Notes under the pieces: model-generated
The model's database searches: none
What the model was told of the DNA's origin: nothing
The model's input: only the letters and a program-made list of their open reading frames with translations
Source: Vicia villosa
Taxonomy: Eukaryota; Streptophyta; Magnoliopsida; Fabales; Fabaceae
DNA: 64,000 nucleotides
Assembly (NCBI RefSeq): GCF_029867415.1
Contig: NC_081183.1
Span: 39,452,655 to 39,516,654 of the forward strand
Direction of reading: 5' to 3'
Shown: positions 47,764 to 59,966 of the stretch, piece by piece
Position numbering within the stretch: position 1 is the first letter of the stretch
How the letters are laid out: the number at the start of each line of letters is the position of its first letter
Translations under genes and position numbers: made by a program

Positions 47764-50700
47764 GCGAAGCTTGGGACCAGCGAGGGTGGGTCATTGCCCA
47801 GGCTGGCCAATTTTTTTTTTAGTTGGAGTGAAAAAAATTTAATATTAAATTAAAAAAAACAAATAAGAAAAAAAAGTGAGAAACTAAAACAAGAAAAAGA
47901 AGAGACAGAAAGATAAATCGTGACCCACCACCGTCGACACAGTATTTCATTCGATAGCTACCCACACCACCACCACCACCTCCGTCGACGACCCCCAACC
48001 TTCACTGATTCGGTAACCTTCCTTCTCCAATCTCCATTAATGTTTTGATTTGCTAATTTGAAAGATTCATAAAATCTTTTCCTATTTGAAATGGATTTGG
48101 TTTTTGATTTGAGAGAAAGATTTTATTTGAATTTAGAGAATGGAAAACATTTGATGGTTTGATTAAAGTTTTGATATTTTGTGTATGATTTGAATAATTT
48201 TGAAATGAAATTGAAAGAGGGGTTGAATAATTTTGAAATAAAAATTAAATAGGTGTTGAATAATTTTGTGGTGATGGTGTTGTTGTGAAGATGAAGATGA
48301 AGAGTGTTTGAGAAGAAGGGATGAGATTACACGAGCTATGTGCTGAAAAAAGAACTTATATTTATAAGTTATTTTATAGTTGAAGAGATAATTTATGTTA
48401 TACATATAAGCTAGTTTAAGAGCTTATGTAGATGATAATTATTTGGCCTTATCTTTATTCTTGAAACCATGTGAGGAGCAATGATGAATTATTTATGTTA
48501 TCCCTTTTGTGCGTTGCTAGCTAGGTAGATTATAATAATATGGCCACACCTTTATTCTTGAAACCACGTGAGGAGCAATGAATAATTTTAAAAAAAGTTA
48601 TCAAATAGAAAAATATGATACACACTTAATTGATGAAAAATAGGATCCGTGGGAATTACTTTTTCTTCTTGCATTCATCATGTCATTTGGGAAATTATTC
48701 CACAATAGAAATATTGTGTCTCAAAATTATTTCACTTAATTGGTACACTTGTGATAGTTTTATTGGGCTTATTGTAATTAATTGTTTGATTTGTTTTATT
48801 CAATGACAGAGATGAGGAGATTTTTGGTTGATAGAGAAATTACCGAGAATGTGAATGTTGAGCAAGCGGAAGCCGAATTACAATCACTACCTAATAATGT
48901 GATTGATGAGTTTAATCCAAATGAGATTGTGCGTGATCCAGGTCTTAGGAAACAAATTAATGAGTATGCTCCGGATATTCAAGACCAAGTGAGGAGGGCA
49001 TATATATTGAAGGGTCCAATGCAACCAGATTTGACAAGCTTTCCTTGTACTCTATTTGGAAGTGCTAAAATAGCATTTATTAAATCATGGTATAAGAATT
49101 ATGCATGGTTAGAATATAGTGAAATAAAAGATGCAGCTTATTGTTTTTATTGCTTTCTCTTTAAGAAACCCGGGAGAGCCGAGCACTTTGGTTTTGAAGT
49201 CTTCACTAAAAGTGGATATAAAGATTGGAAGCATGCATCTCAAGGCTTGAAAGATCATATTGGTAGTCATAATAGTTTGCATAACTCATGTTGAGGTTAG
49301 TAGTTGTATTTGTTAACGACAAATGGCATATTGTGGAACGATTCATTGCTCTACATCATGTCAAAGATACTACATCTGGGGCATTAAAGGATGCTCTTTA
49401 TGGTATTCCTGATAAGTACATGTTATCTATTTCAAGGATACGGGGGCAAGGATATGATGGAGCTTCAAATATGAGAGGTGAATTTAATGGTTTGCAAAGA
49501 AAGATTCTAGATGAAAACCCTTATGCTTTCTATGTCCATTGTTATGCTCACCGTTTGCAATTGGTTGTTGTTTCTGTTGCTAGTAGTTGCTCATCTATTC
49601 ATGATTTCTTTGAGTACATATCCTTATTTATGAACACAACAAGTGCATCTTGTAAAAGGAGAGATGCTTTGACGGAGGCTCAACACCAAGATATTTTAAA
49701 TCAACTTGAGAGGGGTGAGATATCTAAAGGAAAGAGATTGCACCAATCATCTAGTCTCACTAGACCCGGGGATACTAGATGGGGTTCACATCATACTACA
49801 TTTCTTCGTTTGGATCAAATATGGCCATATGTGTTAAAGGTACTTAGTATGGTTGATAGAGATGGACGTGTAGCATCTCAAGAAGCAGGTTTGATAGAAA
49901 AAATGGAGAGTTTTAAATTTTTTTTATTTTGAAGTTAATGTTAAAGTTGTTTGGTATCACAAATGTGCTTTCAAATGTCTTGCAAAGAAAAGATCTTAAT
50001 ATTGTGAATGTCATGGAATTAGTTGATATTGTCAAAGCTCGGCTGGCCATAATGAGAGATAGTGGTTGGGATAATTTATTTGGCGATATACAGGAATTTT
50101 GTGTTGCTAAATGTATTCCGATGCCTAATATGGATGATAAAATACTAGTTCGGGGTCGGTCGAGGGCAGAAGAGAGGACTATCACTAATCTTCATCATTA
50201 TCATGCAGAGATTTTTTATGTAACTATTGACAAAATATGTGTCGAGATGGATCACCGCTTTAGTGAAGGAAGTAACATTATCCTTGATTGCTTCTCATGT
50301 CTTGACCCCAAAAACTCCTTCTCCAAGTTTGATGTTGATAAGCTTGCCCGTCTTGCTGATATTTATCATGAAGACTTTTCTGATGATGACCGTGGAACAA
50401 TAAGGGATCAACTTGAAACTTATGTTCTTCAAATGAAAAGAAATGCTTCATTTTTTACTTGTGAAGATGTTCAAAGTTTGGCTATAAATATGGTTCAAAT
50501 TGAGAAACATTTGGTATTTCCATTGGTCTACAAACTTATTGAGTTAGCTTTGATATTACTGGTGTCGACAGCATCCGTAGAAAGAGCCTTTTCAGCAATG
50601 AAGATTATCAAGTCTAAATTGCGCAATAAGATCAACGATGTGTGGTTCAATGATTTAATTGTATGTTACACTGAGCGGGAGATATTCAAGTCACTTGATG

Positions 50701-50872
50701 ATATTGACATTATTCGGACATTCACCGCAAAGAAGTCTCGGAAAGGACATCTGCCTCGTGATTTCATTTAACATCCTATTGTAAGGTTACCTTTCATCTC
50801 TTTTATTTTGTTTGATGACTATTTATATATTATATACAATAAATTTGCAGTATTTAAATTTTTGCCCAGGCT
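47764..50872 (+). mobile_element. Decayed autonomous hAT transposon (ZMYM1/TTF-type), ends uncertain
   Basis: The left end is placed where GGCGAAGCTTGGGACCAGCG begins, followed by GGGTGGGTCATTGCCCAGGC. At the right, TTGCCCAGGC recurs near 50,862-50,871 in the same orientation, and no matching inverted terminus follows. The right terminus is probably deleted, and I cannot define a target duplication. It carries the broken transposase at 48,782-50,771. Confidence 0.6.
48782..50771 (+). pseudogene. hAT transposase (TTF zinc finger, RNase H-like core, dimerisation domain), broken
   Basis: Three segments in three frames. 48,782-49,294: a TTF-type zinc-finger region (GPMQPDL, YSEIKDAAYCFYCFLFKK, WKHASQGLKDHIGSHNS). 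49,288-49,932: part of the catalytic core with GQGYDGASNM (the Asp expected in hAT enzymes) and the CxxH block VHCYAHRLQLVVV, plus TRPGDTRWGSHH. 49,929-50,771: the C-terminal part ending in the hAT dimerisation domain (STASVERAFSAMKIIKSKLR), which carries the conserved Glu. About 200 residues of the DUF4371-like region seem deleted at the first junction. The second junction is a frameshift in a T-run near 49,920. It resembles the zinc-finger MYM-type protein 1-like transposases common in plants. Confidence 0.88.
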
Positions 50873-51829
50873 TTATATTATATACAATTAAGATTTGGAG
50901 ATGGTCTTCATTGCATATAATTGTTATTATTTGCACATGCATTCATTCGATGGGAAAGAGCCGATGTTTGTTAGTTTCGTAGAAACTAGTGACCTGTCCC
51001 AAACTTTGGAGATGAGTTTGAAGCTTAGGGGACAGACTTATTTTTGTGGTTATCTGTCTTGGATATGGACCCGGTGATACCGCTAAGGATAACAGTTTGT
51101 ACCACATGCATATTGAATTGAGTTACATTGGAGTCACATGTGTCGATGTGAAATGTTACTTTGGTGTGCTTATGTGATAAGTGTGTGAATGGTACATTGC
51201 TGGTAAATGTGATTGATTTCTTTGTTATCTTGATTTGTTGAGCTATTTTATATACGTAAAACATGTGAATTGTATTTAAAAGTGTTGAATATATGAATGT
51301 ATGAAGTCTGTTGAATTCGATTGATGAATGTTGTTATACATTACTTATTATTATATATTTCTAAAATGATATGAATTCTCACCCTTCTGTTGGAATGATA
51401 TTTTGTATGACATCGCTAAGGTATCGAGGAGTAGAGGTGATTTGCTTGCAAGGATTAGTCGTGGATCTAATTCTTTGTTTAATGTTATTATAGGTAGTAA
51501 GTCATGCTCTGGTTATATAACACGGGGAAGCCTTTGAACTCATGTTTATTTTGGAACTCATGTTATATTCTCACCCTTATGTTGATGTATTGAGATTATG
51601 TGATGATTGACCTTTGGTTCCTAATGATTTTATGCATGATTTTCTATTAGGATATTTCATAACAAGTATCATTTTGAATTAATTAATTATTCCGCTGTGA
51701 TGTGCATATGAAACATGAATTTAAATGTGTGTTATAAACATGACCATAAGTATTTGTTTGTGTTTAGTTTTGAAATACATATGACACCGTCTTTTGATAT
51801 GCATGCTAATTTATTCTGATAATGACACC

Positions 51830-53617
51830 AAAAAATCATCTAAATAATTATTCACCAAAATAGGTTCCAAATATGAACCATAAATCACCAATGAAAAGCC
51901 ACCAATCAAACACCTCAACAAGAATATTATATTTTAGAATATTTTCATTTTCTTCAAATCATTCAATTATACTTTTATTATAAAAACAAATATTGAAATA
52001 TTATTATTCATTTAGTTCAAAATGAATTTCAAAGTTATTCTCATTCTCGAATCTTACACAAAGTCAAGGAAAAAATCTCTGAATTCAAAAATGCCAAAAA
52101 AAAAATGATCGATACCTGAGATTGCCCGAGTCCACCGGAACACCACCGCCAGTCTTTCGACTCCCGACTTTTCCAAATTTTTATCGATTTCCAACCCCGT
52201 ACAATTTTCAATTTTTCTAAAAATCTCGATTTTTCGACTTTTTTGTACAATTTTCCATTTTTTAAAAAATCTCGACTTTTTGACTTTTCCGTATAGTTTC
52301 CGATTTTTCTAAAAATATTGATTTTTTAACTTTTTCGTACAGTTCCGTATAGTATCTGATTCTAGCCGCCCGACTCCATAGAGAAACGCAATTTTTTTAA
52401 AAATACAATTTTATATGTTTTTCCGGAAAATTATACAGTTTATGTCATTGTCGTGAAAATGGTTATTCTCAGGGTAAATTCATTATCAATTTTACTACAA
52501 AAAACACACAATCCATCAAATTCATATGATCTTTATAGTATTCAAACATATTTCTCTCAAATCTCATTTTATCATCCAATATACTATTTCGATATTCATC
52601 GATCACCAAAAAGTGACCAAATGGGATTATCCTATTTGGGCCCAAAGCATAGACACGATCAATTCCACAACAATTCCAAACACACATATTATAAGATGAA
52701 TATAACAATTAACACTTGTGAGATATTATCATATAAACCATAGGGGTTAAGTAAACCCCATTGGGTCAAAAGATTTACAATCAGCAGCATAACCACACAA
52801 CATACAAGATCGATCAATACAAACATAGAAATAACATACAAAAATCTTTGGTGGAGAGGGTGAGGGAACCCTCATCATCATGCTTCATAAATCCACCACA
52901 TAGTAAGCAATCTCCCCCTTACCTTAATCGAAGCTTTCACAAAAGTTTTGACGTTCCTCCTTCTCCCTTCCTAAAACTCTCCTCTTCGTCTCTCATATGT
53001 GTCGCTTCTCACGAATTTAAGATTTTTGTCATACCCTAGCCTCAAACCTCAAGTGAAGTATTTACAATCCCAATTAATCCCATATGACCCTTTCACCTCC
53101 TACTTACTTACACACCCCTCACTATTATCTTATTGTTTTAAGGTGATTTTCTTAATTGTAATATAATCCTATTATTGTTATTATTATTATTACCCCAAAT
53201 AAATAAAAATTAAGTTTTATTATCACAATTATCATTATTGTTGTTACAAAGTAATTATTTAAATTGAAAACATATCTAAGGCAATTGTCACGCCTAAAAT
53301 AATTTAAAATATATTTTATCCAATTTACATTAATCTTTATATTATTATAATATATTTCTCATAATAATATAACTAATTATTGCTAGTATTTTAATTTATC
53401 TAATTTTTAATTAAAATCTAACGCTCTCAAACTCAACTATTTTAGTAATTATTAAATTATCAAAATATCCTCATAATATCCAAAATAAATAAAATAGCAT
53501 AAATAATTAATTTAGACAAAACAACACACAAACAAATTCTTAATATTTAAATAAAATATTAAAGTTGTGGTCAAAAAAAAATATTAAAGTTAAGGAAAAG
53601 AGAATAGGGGTGTTACA
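51830..53617 (-). repeat. Gypsy-type LTR (minus), 5' part of the split solo LTR
   Basis: It ends AATAGGGGTGTTACA, the inverted start of a gypsy LTR, followed by AATTG. It contains CTCCCCCTTACCTTAATCG near 52,911-52,929, the minus-strand form of the AAGGTAAGGG landmark. Its continuation is 46,147-46,420. No PPT or PBS follows at either outer end, which fits a solo LTR of about 2.06 kb. No host gene is seen. Confidence 0.6.
52205..52342. repeat. Three tandem copies of a 46-bp unit
   Basis: Copies at 52,205-52,250, 52,251-52,296 and 52,297-52,342 share the pattern TTTTTCTAAAAATCTCGA, then a TTGACTTTTTCGTACAG-like end. A partial fourth copy flanks each side. They lie in the solo LTR, about 1.3 kb from its start. 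Confidence 0.78.
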
Positions 53618-53865
53618 AATTGCGTGCAAAACTTGTAGACCCGAAGACTCGAGGAGGAATTGAGTGAAGGAGATAGTTTGTAAACCATATTGAATGAGGG
53701 ATTTTATTATAAAGGACAAAGGAGGGCAAGCGATTTATAAGGTAACATGTCGTGAGCACAACACCTCCCAAACCGGAGTGAAGACATGGTTTGCAAAACC
53801 GTGTATTTCACTAGAAGACAATGGGTAAACCGGGTAAAGCACGACGAAGAGTTTCCTCTTAGTAG
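53618..53865 (-). other. Copia leader remnant
   Basis: Sequence between the PBS and the inserted LTR. It would be the 5' leader and gag start of the minus-strand copia element, but no gag protein can be read in it. Confidence 0.45.
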
Positions 53866-53878
53866 GCTCTGAATACCA
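53866..53878 (-). other. Copia primer-binding site
   Basis: The minus strand reads TGGTATTCAGAGC, a one-base-insertion variant of the initiator-Met PBS, directly next to the LTR end. Confidence 0.75.
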
Positions 53879-54072
53879 TGTTGAAATAAGCGAAACTAAG
53901 AGACATTTAGATTAAACCGTGTGTCTGAATAGCACAGGGAAGATGAATTATATAGGGAAAAAAATACAAATCATAGTATTAATTACATAGATATTTTATT
54001 CTATTCTAGAATACTCTAAGGAATATTTTAAAGAATATTCTCTTTCTATATATACATATGTAAATATCAACA
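53879..54072 (-). repeat. Short copia 5' LTR (194 bp)
   Basis: On the plus strand it runs TGTTGAAATAAGCG... to ...ATGTAAATATCAACA, with TG/CA ends and the PBS directly at its left. The AT-rich middle contains TCTATATATACATATG, a likely TATA region. The matching 3' LTR is not in the window. Confidence 0.72.
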
Positions 54073-55796
54073 AAAGAAAAAAGAAGAACAATTTAAAATT
54101 GAAGAACGGGTTGGATAACAAAAAAAATGGTTGAAGATGTAAATGATATTTAGGGTTGGTTGTTTAAGGTTGAATGTAGTGTTAGTAACAATGTTCTTGG
54201 TAAGTGGAAGAGCTTACTAGGAGGATAGGGAGGGAGGATTGGTTCAATCTATTTGAAATAGTATCTTATAATATCATTTGAAATTGATGTTAGTAACAAT
54301 GGTATTGTTCTCGTGTCTGTTTAAGACATTTTGTATTGTCAATTGAAATTTATGTTGTAATCCTTTGTTGAATTTATGTTTGAAATTAATGTAAAATTTT
54401 GTCTGAAATATATCCTTGTAATTTTGTACTAAATTGATTTATTGTTTTTGAAACGTATTCATAGAGAATACCTATGTTAACCAAATTATGCATCATATTG
54501 TATAATAATTTTCACTTTTAAAAATGGGCATTTTACTATTATAAGGATTTTAGTCGTTTTTATCTCGAATGAATGAGATAGCATATTTGGTAGTAAAATG
54601 AGATTTAACGAGGCTCAAGCATGAGATCTCGGGTTTGAATCTCACATTTTCCAGTTTTGTGCATTTCTTTCTTTATTTATAACATGATTATTTTCCTATT
54701 TTTCTCAGTTTTTTTTTATAAATTATTATTATTAGGATTATTTTTAGCATAGTTATTATTAGGTTTTTAGTTACTATTATTATTGTTATTTTATCATTAC
54801 AAAGTAAAAAGTGCATTTATTTTTAATTTTTGTATTTATTAATTAGGTATTTTTCAAAAATATTTTATTTTATTTTATGCTCTTTTTATGCAAAAATTCA
54901 AATAAAAATGGTAGTTTTTTATTCAATTTTGGTTTCAAGTCAACTAACATTGAAGTTTTTGATTTGATTTTCTCTACTTCTAGAAAAAATCATAACAAAT
55001 ATTTTTTATGTTTATTTTTTAAAATTTTATTTTAATTGCTTTTCCTTTTTATTAAACCTAAAAAACTAACATAAATAACACGTTAAAGATCCACTTCCAC
55101 AAAGAATGTATATAATCCACACCTTCTTACTACCGACTTTTCTTTTCACATTTTATTTACAGTAGAATAAACAATCACTAACATCTCATCCACTAGTCTC
55201 CATCCTCTTAAAATCATTCATACACCATATTCACCATGTTTAAACATTCACACAAAAAACCATGTCATAAACCTCACATTCATTACACCATTAACATCAA
55301 AACCTTACAACTCCACACAAAGGACATTTCGCCTCCTGTTGATGCCCTACAAGGGAAGTGGGTGAAGCCATTAAATTAGAAGGGAAGGAAATGACCCAAG
55401 TGGAAGGTACTCGACCTAAAAGTAGGTACGCTAGATCAAGAGAAAGGTAGTGGGTCGAAGGGTCATCCTTATGTGTCTCCAAACTATAAGGGTAAGAATC
55501 CAATGACGAGGATGATGTGAAGATGTCACTAGAGGAAAAAGAAGGTTGAAAAGGAAGCCTCGACAACACAACAGCGGGCTGTCGAAGCCAACACTGAGAA
55601 AAAACCTATCCAAGGAGGTTGAATGAGGAGGAAAATAAGACATCCAACATAGGTTATCTATAAGGGTAGCAAAGTTAAGTTGAGTATTTTGGGACCGAAT
55701 AAGAATACACATCCAACCTTAATAGGAATAATGAGATGAGAATTTCTTTTCCACCTTGTAGGGGTGAAAAAACCCTTGAAATCCCCTAAAATGTCA
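54073..55796. other. AT-rich DNA without recognised genes
   Basis: 1.7 kb with long A/T runs, short repeated GTTAGTAACAATG (about 54,182 and 54,281), and minus-strand open frames near 55,297-55,712 that show no recognisable domain. I see no convincing exon. A tRNA-like segment lies at 54,571-54,650. Confidence 0.6.
54571..54650 (+). repeat. tRNA-like / SINE-like segment
   Basis: GATAGCATATTTGGTAG resembles a tRNA A box, and GGGTTTGAATCTCAC, about 45 bases further, resembles a B box. No cloverleaf with matching acceptor stems is apparent, so a tRNA-derived SINE or pseudogene is more likely than a tRNA gene. Confidence 0.35.
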
Positions 55797-56275
55797 TTCG
55801 GAGATGCATCTCTGAACGCACCTCATATAAAATTTTAAGGCATTTTGGAGATGAATCTCCGAACGCACCTCATATCAAATTTTAAGGTGTTTTGGAGATG
55901 CATCTCGAAAGCACCTCATTTACATTTGAACCTTAAATGTAAACATTCAGGGGTATTTTCGAAGATGTATTTCTGAAATAAATCAGTATATACCACCTTG
56001 GTGAGGAACTATTTCATTCTCCTCTTTTCACTCCATAACAAAAAATTCTTCAAAAACTTCATCCATTCTCAATCCATTTTTCGTTTTCAAACCAAGTTTC
56101 AAGTGCTTTATCATGTCAAAGAGAGCATAAAAAGCTGCAATTTCAAGTAAACTTTCACCATTTCATCCCTCATTTCCTTGCATTGGAGCTGATTTTAGGA
56201 TCAAAATATTGTGTTGCTTCGGAAATGCATTTCTGAAACTCACCTAAATTATTTCGGAAGTGCATTTCCAAAACT
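55797..56275. repeat. Left cluster of palindromic GGAGATGCATCTCC motifs
   Basis: Degenerate copies at about 55,797-55,816, 55,843-55,863, 55,889-55,908, 55,956-55,979, 56,217-56,238 and 56,251-56,275. The first three are followed by a shared GCACCTCAT. Each copy is close to self-complementary. Confidence 0.78.
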
Positions 56276-56331
56276 GTCTGTTACAGAAACATAGTTCTTA
56301 ACAGATTTTTTGTTTTTTTGTGTTTTAGATA

Positions 56332-56908
56332 TGGTGCACCTCGACATGTTTCCCAAAGCTGTTTCGGCCAAGGTGAATGATGATTTTAAGTTGGATGAGG
56401 TGAATGATAATGCTAAAACGATTGTTGTCGAGATAGATGTTAGGAAACAATTTTCAAATAATTAAGTTTTCAATGCCCGTTAACATATGCTTGACTAGGT
56501 CCGAATGGAAGCTAGCAAACTCGGATTTTGCATTGTGATTGAAAGGTCCGACAATAATGGCAGTAGTAGAAGGCAAGCATTTGTAATGATGATATGCGAG
56601 AGAGGTGGAAAATATGTTTCAAAAGTTTGGCAGTTAAAACATGATGACACCAGATCGAGAAAATGTGAGTGTCCGTTTAAATTGTGCGGATCATGTAGGG
56701 TGGATGATACGTGGCGATTTAGCGTCATTTGTGGTAAACAAAATTATGCGTTGGACACCAAGCTACAAGGTCATCCAATTGTAGGTCGACTTAAGCCGGA
56801 GGAGAAAGAAATTATTTCCGAAATTTCGATAATCAAAGTTGCGCCGAGAAACATAATTGCATATTTAAAGCGGAAAATACCACAAAATATGTCAAATATC
56901 AAGCAAGT
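56332..56908 (+). pseudogene. MULE protein N-terminal part with FAR1-type DNA-binding domain
   Basis: A first coding stretch starts at the ATG at 56,332 (MVHLDMFPKAV). After stops near 56,463 and a few codons later, the frame reads VRMEASKLGFCIVIERSD, RRQAFVMMICERGGKY, and the zinc-binding pattern KCECPFKLCG followed by WRFSVICGKQNYALDTKLQGHP, as in FAR1/MULE proteins. It ends in NMSNIKQV where the Ogre-like LTR is inserted (TSD CAAGT). The protein continues in register at 59,967. Confidence 0.85.
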
Positions 56909-59900
56909 TGTCATACCCCAAAATTTGCCTTCCACATTTCATTCACAATGATTCAAAGCTCAAGAGTTTCATCAAGGCATTCTCCTAAGCAAAGATCTCC
57001 TAAAACTAGGGTTTGGTACCCTCCTGGGGAAATTAACAAAATAAGGTCTCCAGTGAAGTCCCCCATGGTTCATTATGTTTCAAGGCACCTCCATGTCAAA
57101 AATCAAGGTTCAATTCCAAGGTTTGCTCATTCAATGGCTCAGATGATCCACAGTCGACTAGGTTAACCTAAAACTCAACCATGGTCAAAGTGCAGTCAAA
57201 GCTCCTGACTTTTGGTCAACATAAAGTCTGGGAGATTATATCCATCATTTGATCAAGGGTTGATCATGATTCATCAATAAAAACTCAGAAATGAACAAAT
57301 TCAAATGGTTCAAATTAGGGTTTTTTATAGGAGAAAGTCAACTCAACTTTGACTGGCCATAACTTTCACATGGAACATCAAAAATTCCTCACTCAAAGCC
57401 TATTTTGAAGGAAATTGGATTCTCTACAACTTTGTCTCTCACAAGCCAAGGCCATAAATGCTTCATTTGGAAGATATAGTACAAAAGATTATAGGTCCTT
57501 TTCAAAAGTCAACCAAAGATAATTTTTTGTCAAAGGGCATATCATCAAGATAAAATCCCCAAATGAAAAATATGTTCCAAAGTGGATTATAGAGCACATC
57601 TTGAGATTTCCAAAAAGTCCTAGAACTCCTTCATAGCTTAAAAATTGAGAGAGATATGCCTTGTCAAAGTTGGGTAATTTTGGAGGTAAAATGTGAAATA
57701 AAAGAGGTTCAAATTGGATTTTTTTTGTAAATGGGCCTATCTTTTTAAGAATTAATCTTGGTCCACAAGCTACCTATGTTATCCAAACCATGTGCCACGA
57801 ATTATAGCCTTTTATTTGATTTTATATAACTTTATTTCATTTAAAAAATGATTTAAAGTGATATATTTGAAAGAAAAATCAAAGATTGGATTTAGGAAAT
57901 TATATTGACCAATTCCAATCACATTTATGACAAATTGGCAATATAATTTCGTGATATATTGATTGGGAAAAGATTAATACAAAATTTGACAAAAATAGAA
58001 GGTTTCCATTCAACTTTCAAATCAAATCTCCAAGCTTGGCAAGATTTGATTCAAAGGGTCTTTGGATTGTTTTGTTGACCTAATTTTGTTCCCCAATAAG
58101 TACAAGACACAAAGCAAACGAAAAGGGGTTAAATATTCTGGTCAAAAGCATATATTCAATAACGAAAAATTCTTCAAGAAAACTCAGATTCGGATTGAGG
58201 GATTGAGGAGTTCTCAAAAGGATTTGAGCATTGCTACACGTTCGTGGGACTACTCTGAACCTGTTTGGATCATCACACGCCTTCAGCACCCCCAGAACAT
58301 TCTCCATTTAGCCAAGGTATGTTGCTTTGAAACCATGGTCGATTAGTATAATTCATGCACTTTCATTGAAAATTGATTGCATATTTTGGTCGATAGTGAT
58401 GCTCTGAACATTCTTGGACTTTTTAATTGAGGGTTTGGTGTGTAAATCGTATTCGGCCATTGGAGGCCGAATTAGGGTTCTTGATTCTAATTTGGGGTGT
58501 TTTGGTAGGGATAAAATTAGGTCAAAACAAATGCAGGATTGGATTCGTATGGTTTAGACGAAGAGAATAAGAGGGTCGCGAAATATTTATAGGTATATAT
58601 GTGCTATTCGTTATTTTTCAGGTGTGTTTGCTACGAAGAGAAACCCTAGCTAAATCGTAGCTAAAAACACAGGGTTTTTACAGGTATGTTGGGGAAGATG
58701 ATGCGTTGTCATCATCTGGTTCGCCAGTTCAAAAATTCGCGCGCGTTTTCCATGATGTTTCTTGATTTCATATATAATATTTAAGTGCGTATATTAAACA
58801 ATTAACTAATTCAGTTGGGGTGGTGAAGAGGCGCGTATGCGAGAGAGAGGTCATGGGTTCGAGCCTCCCCTCTAACTTTATTTTTAATAAAATGTTTGGT
58901 TCCCTGATCCCATGCGCTGCCAGCCAGATAGACCATCATAGTCCCTCAGATCTGAGCCCTAGGATATCCACTAACTTCAATCCAACGCCCAGAGTTTGAT
59001 CCCTATACCATGAGCCCTCGCATCTGCCACACCTAACCTAAATCCTAAAAATTCTTATTTACTTTAATTATTTAAATATTTTCTTAATTACTTTTTAAAA
59101 TTTATTTATATAATTATAAACTTAAATTATTTTTAATAAATTAAAATATTGTAAATGTTAAATTTTAATTTATTATTCGTTCCGATTAAATCTATTAATC
59201 GTGATGGGTAATAATCGATTTCTTAAGTATTTGATTAATTAAAATAAAATAAGTTTTATTTGGCTAAAGGGTTTCAACTATTTTATTGGTTGCGATGATT
59301 AGCCTATTTTTTCTCTGAAATTCGTTATTATTTATAATCAAATATATCGATTACGAGAGGTAACGATGAAAGTTAAATAATTAATCATATAAAACATATT
59401 TATTTGTTATTAGTGATAATTGAACCTATCAATTAGAATTGGTAATAATACACTACTAATCTATTAATTATGGTGATCAAATTTATTGATCATTGCGATT
59501 AATAGTACATATTAAAAATCAGGGTTATACGCCCAAGCCTAAAACACTTTCAAACAACTACGAATTATCATAACTACGATAAGGCAACTCAAAAAGCCTT
59601 CAAACCATATCATATCAAATTCAAAGGGCGTACAACCCTTTTCCCGAACTACGTTGACTCTGATTCTCCCTAAGGAGATACGTAGGCACTTGGCAACAAG
59701 GCGAGTCCCCCTCCTCCAAACTCTAATCATGTTCAAATAATTAGCTTTTAACTCTATTAACTGTCTGTTACCTTTCTTTATTTTAGCCATAAACCTTAAC
59801 TCTATAATGTAAACCTTAGGAAGGGGTTGAGGGTGCCTAACACCTTCCCTCGGCCTGAATATAGTATCTTACCCCGATCTCTATAACTTCGAAGGGTTTC

Positions 59901-59966
59901 CTATTCGCCCTGGTAGGATAGGTGGCGACTCTAAATAAACTTTAACTTTTAGGGCAGGTTGCTACA
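56909..59966 (+). mobile_element. Solo LTR of an Ogre/Tat-like retrotransposon, 3,058 bp
   Basis: It starts TGTCATACCCCAAAATTTGC and ends GGCAGGTTGCTACA. It is flanked by an exact 5-bp TSD CAAGT (56,904-56,908 and 59,967-59,971) and splits the MULE protein cleanly. Near the end are AAGGAGATACGTAGGCACTT and GGATAGGTGGCGACTC, which I recall as typical of legume Ogre LTRs (from memory, not checked). It has no internal domain, PBS or PPT, so it is a product of LTR-LTR recombination. A tRNA-like GAGGTCATGGGTTCGAGCCT lies at about 58,847-58,866. No gene is in it. Confidence 0.85.

Larger units (their letters stand above)
46421..51829 (+). repeat. Gypsy-type LTR (plus), truncated at its 3' end, carrying DNA transposons
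   Basis: It starts TGTAACACCCCGATTTTTA. It keeps typical LTR landmarks in order: AAGGTAAGGGTGGG near 47,170, GTACCACATGCATAT at 51,099-51,113, TCATGCTCTGG at 51,502-51,512, and ATGACACCGTC near 51,780. The expected GTTACA end is not found, so the end near 51,829 is approximate. Without the MITE and the hAT insertion it would be about 1.9 kb. No host gene is in it. Confidence 0.65.

Noticed and set aside
47757..50889. 8-bp target duplication TGTATACA / TATATACA for the hAT element
   Set aside because: One mismatch in a low-complexity AT context and no inverted terminus at the right side, so it cannot be claimed.
46421..53617. One large foldback element with TGTAACACCCC...GGGGTGTTACA ends
   Set aside because: The two ends belong to LTRs in opposite orientation with different neighbouring sequence. 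Target-duplication evidence (GATTG/AATTG) pairs 46,147 with 53,617 instead.
55297..55712. Two overlapping minus-strand frames of ~90 codons
   Set aside because: No recognisable domain, no splice or promoter context, Ser/Leu-rich low-complexity composition.
56948..58346. Small open frames inside the Ogre-like LTR
   Set aside because: They lie within a TSD-bounded solo LTR, show no domain, and Ogre LTRs are non-coding.
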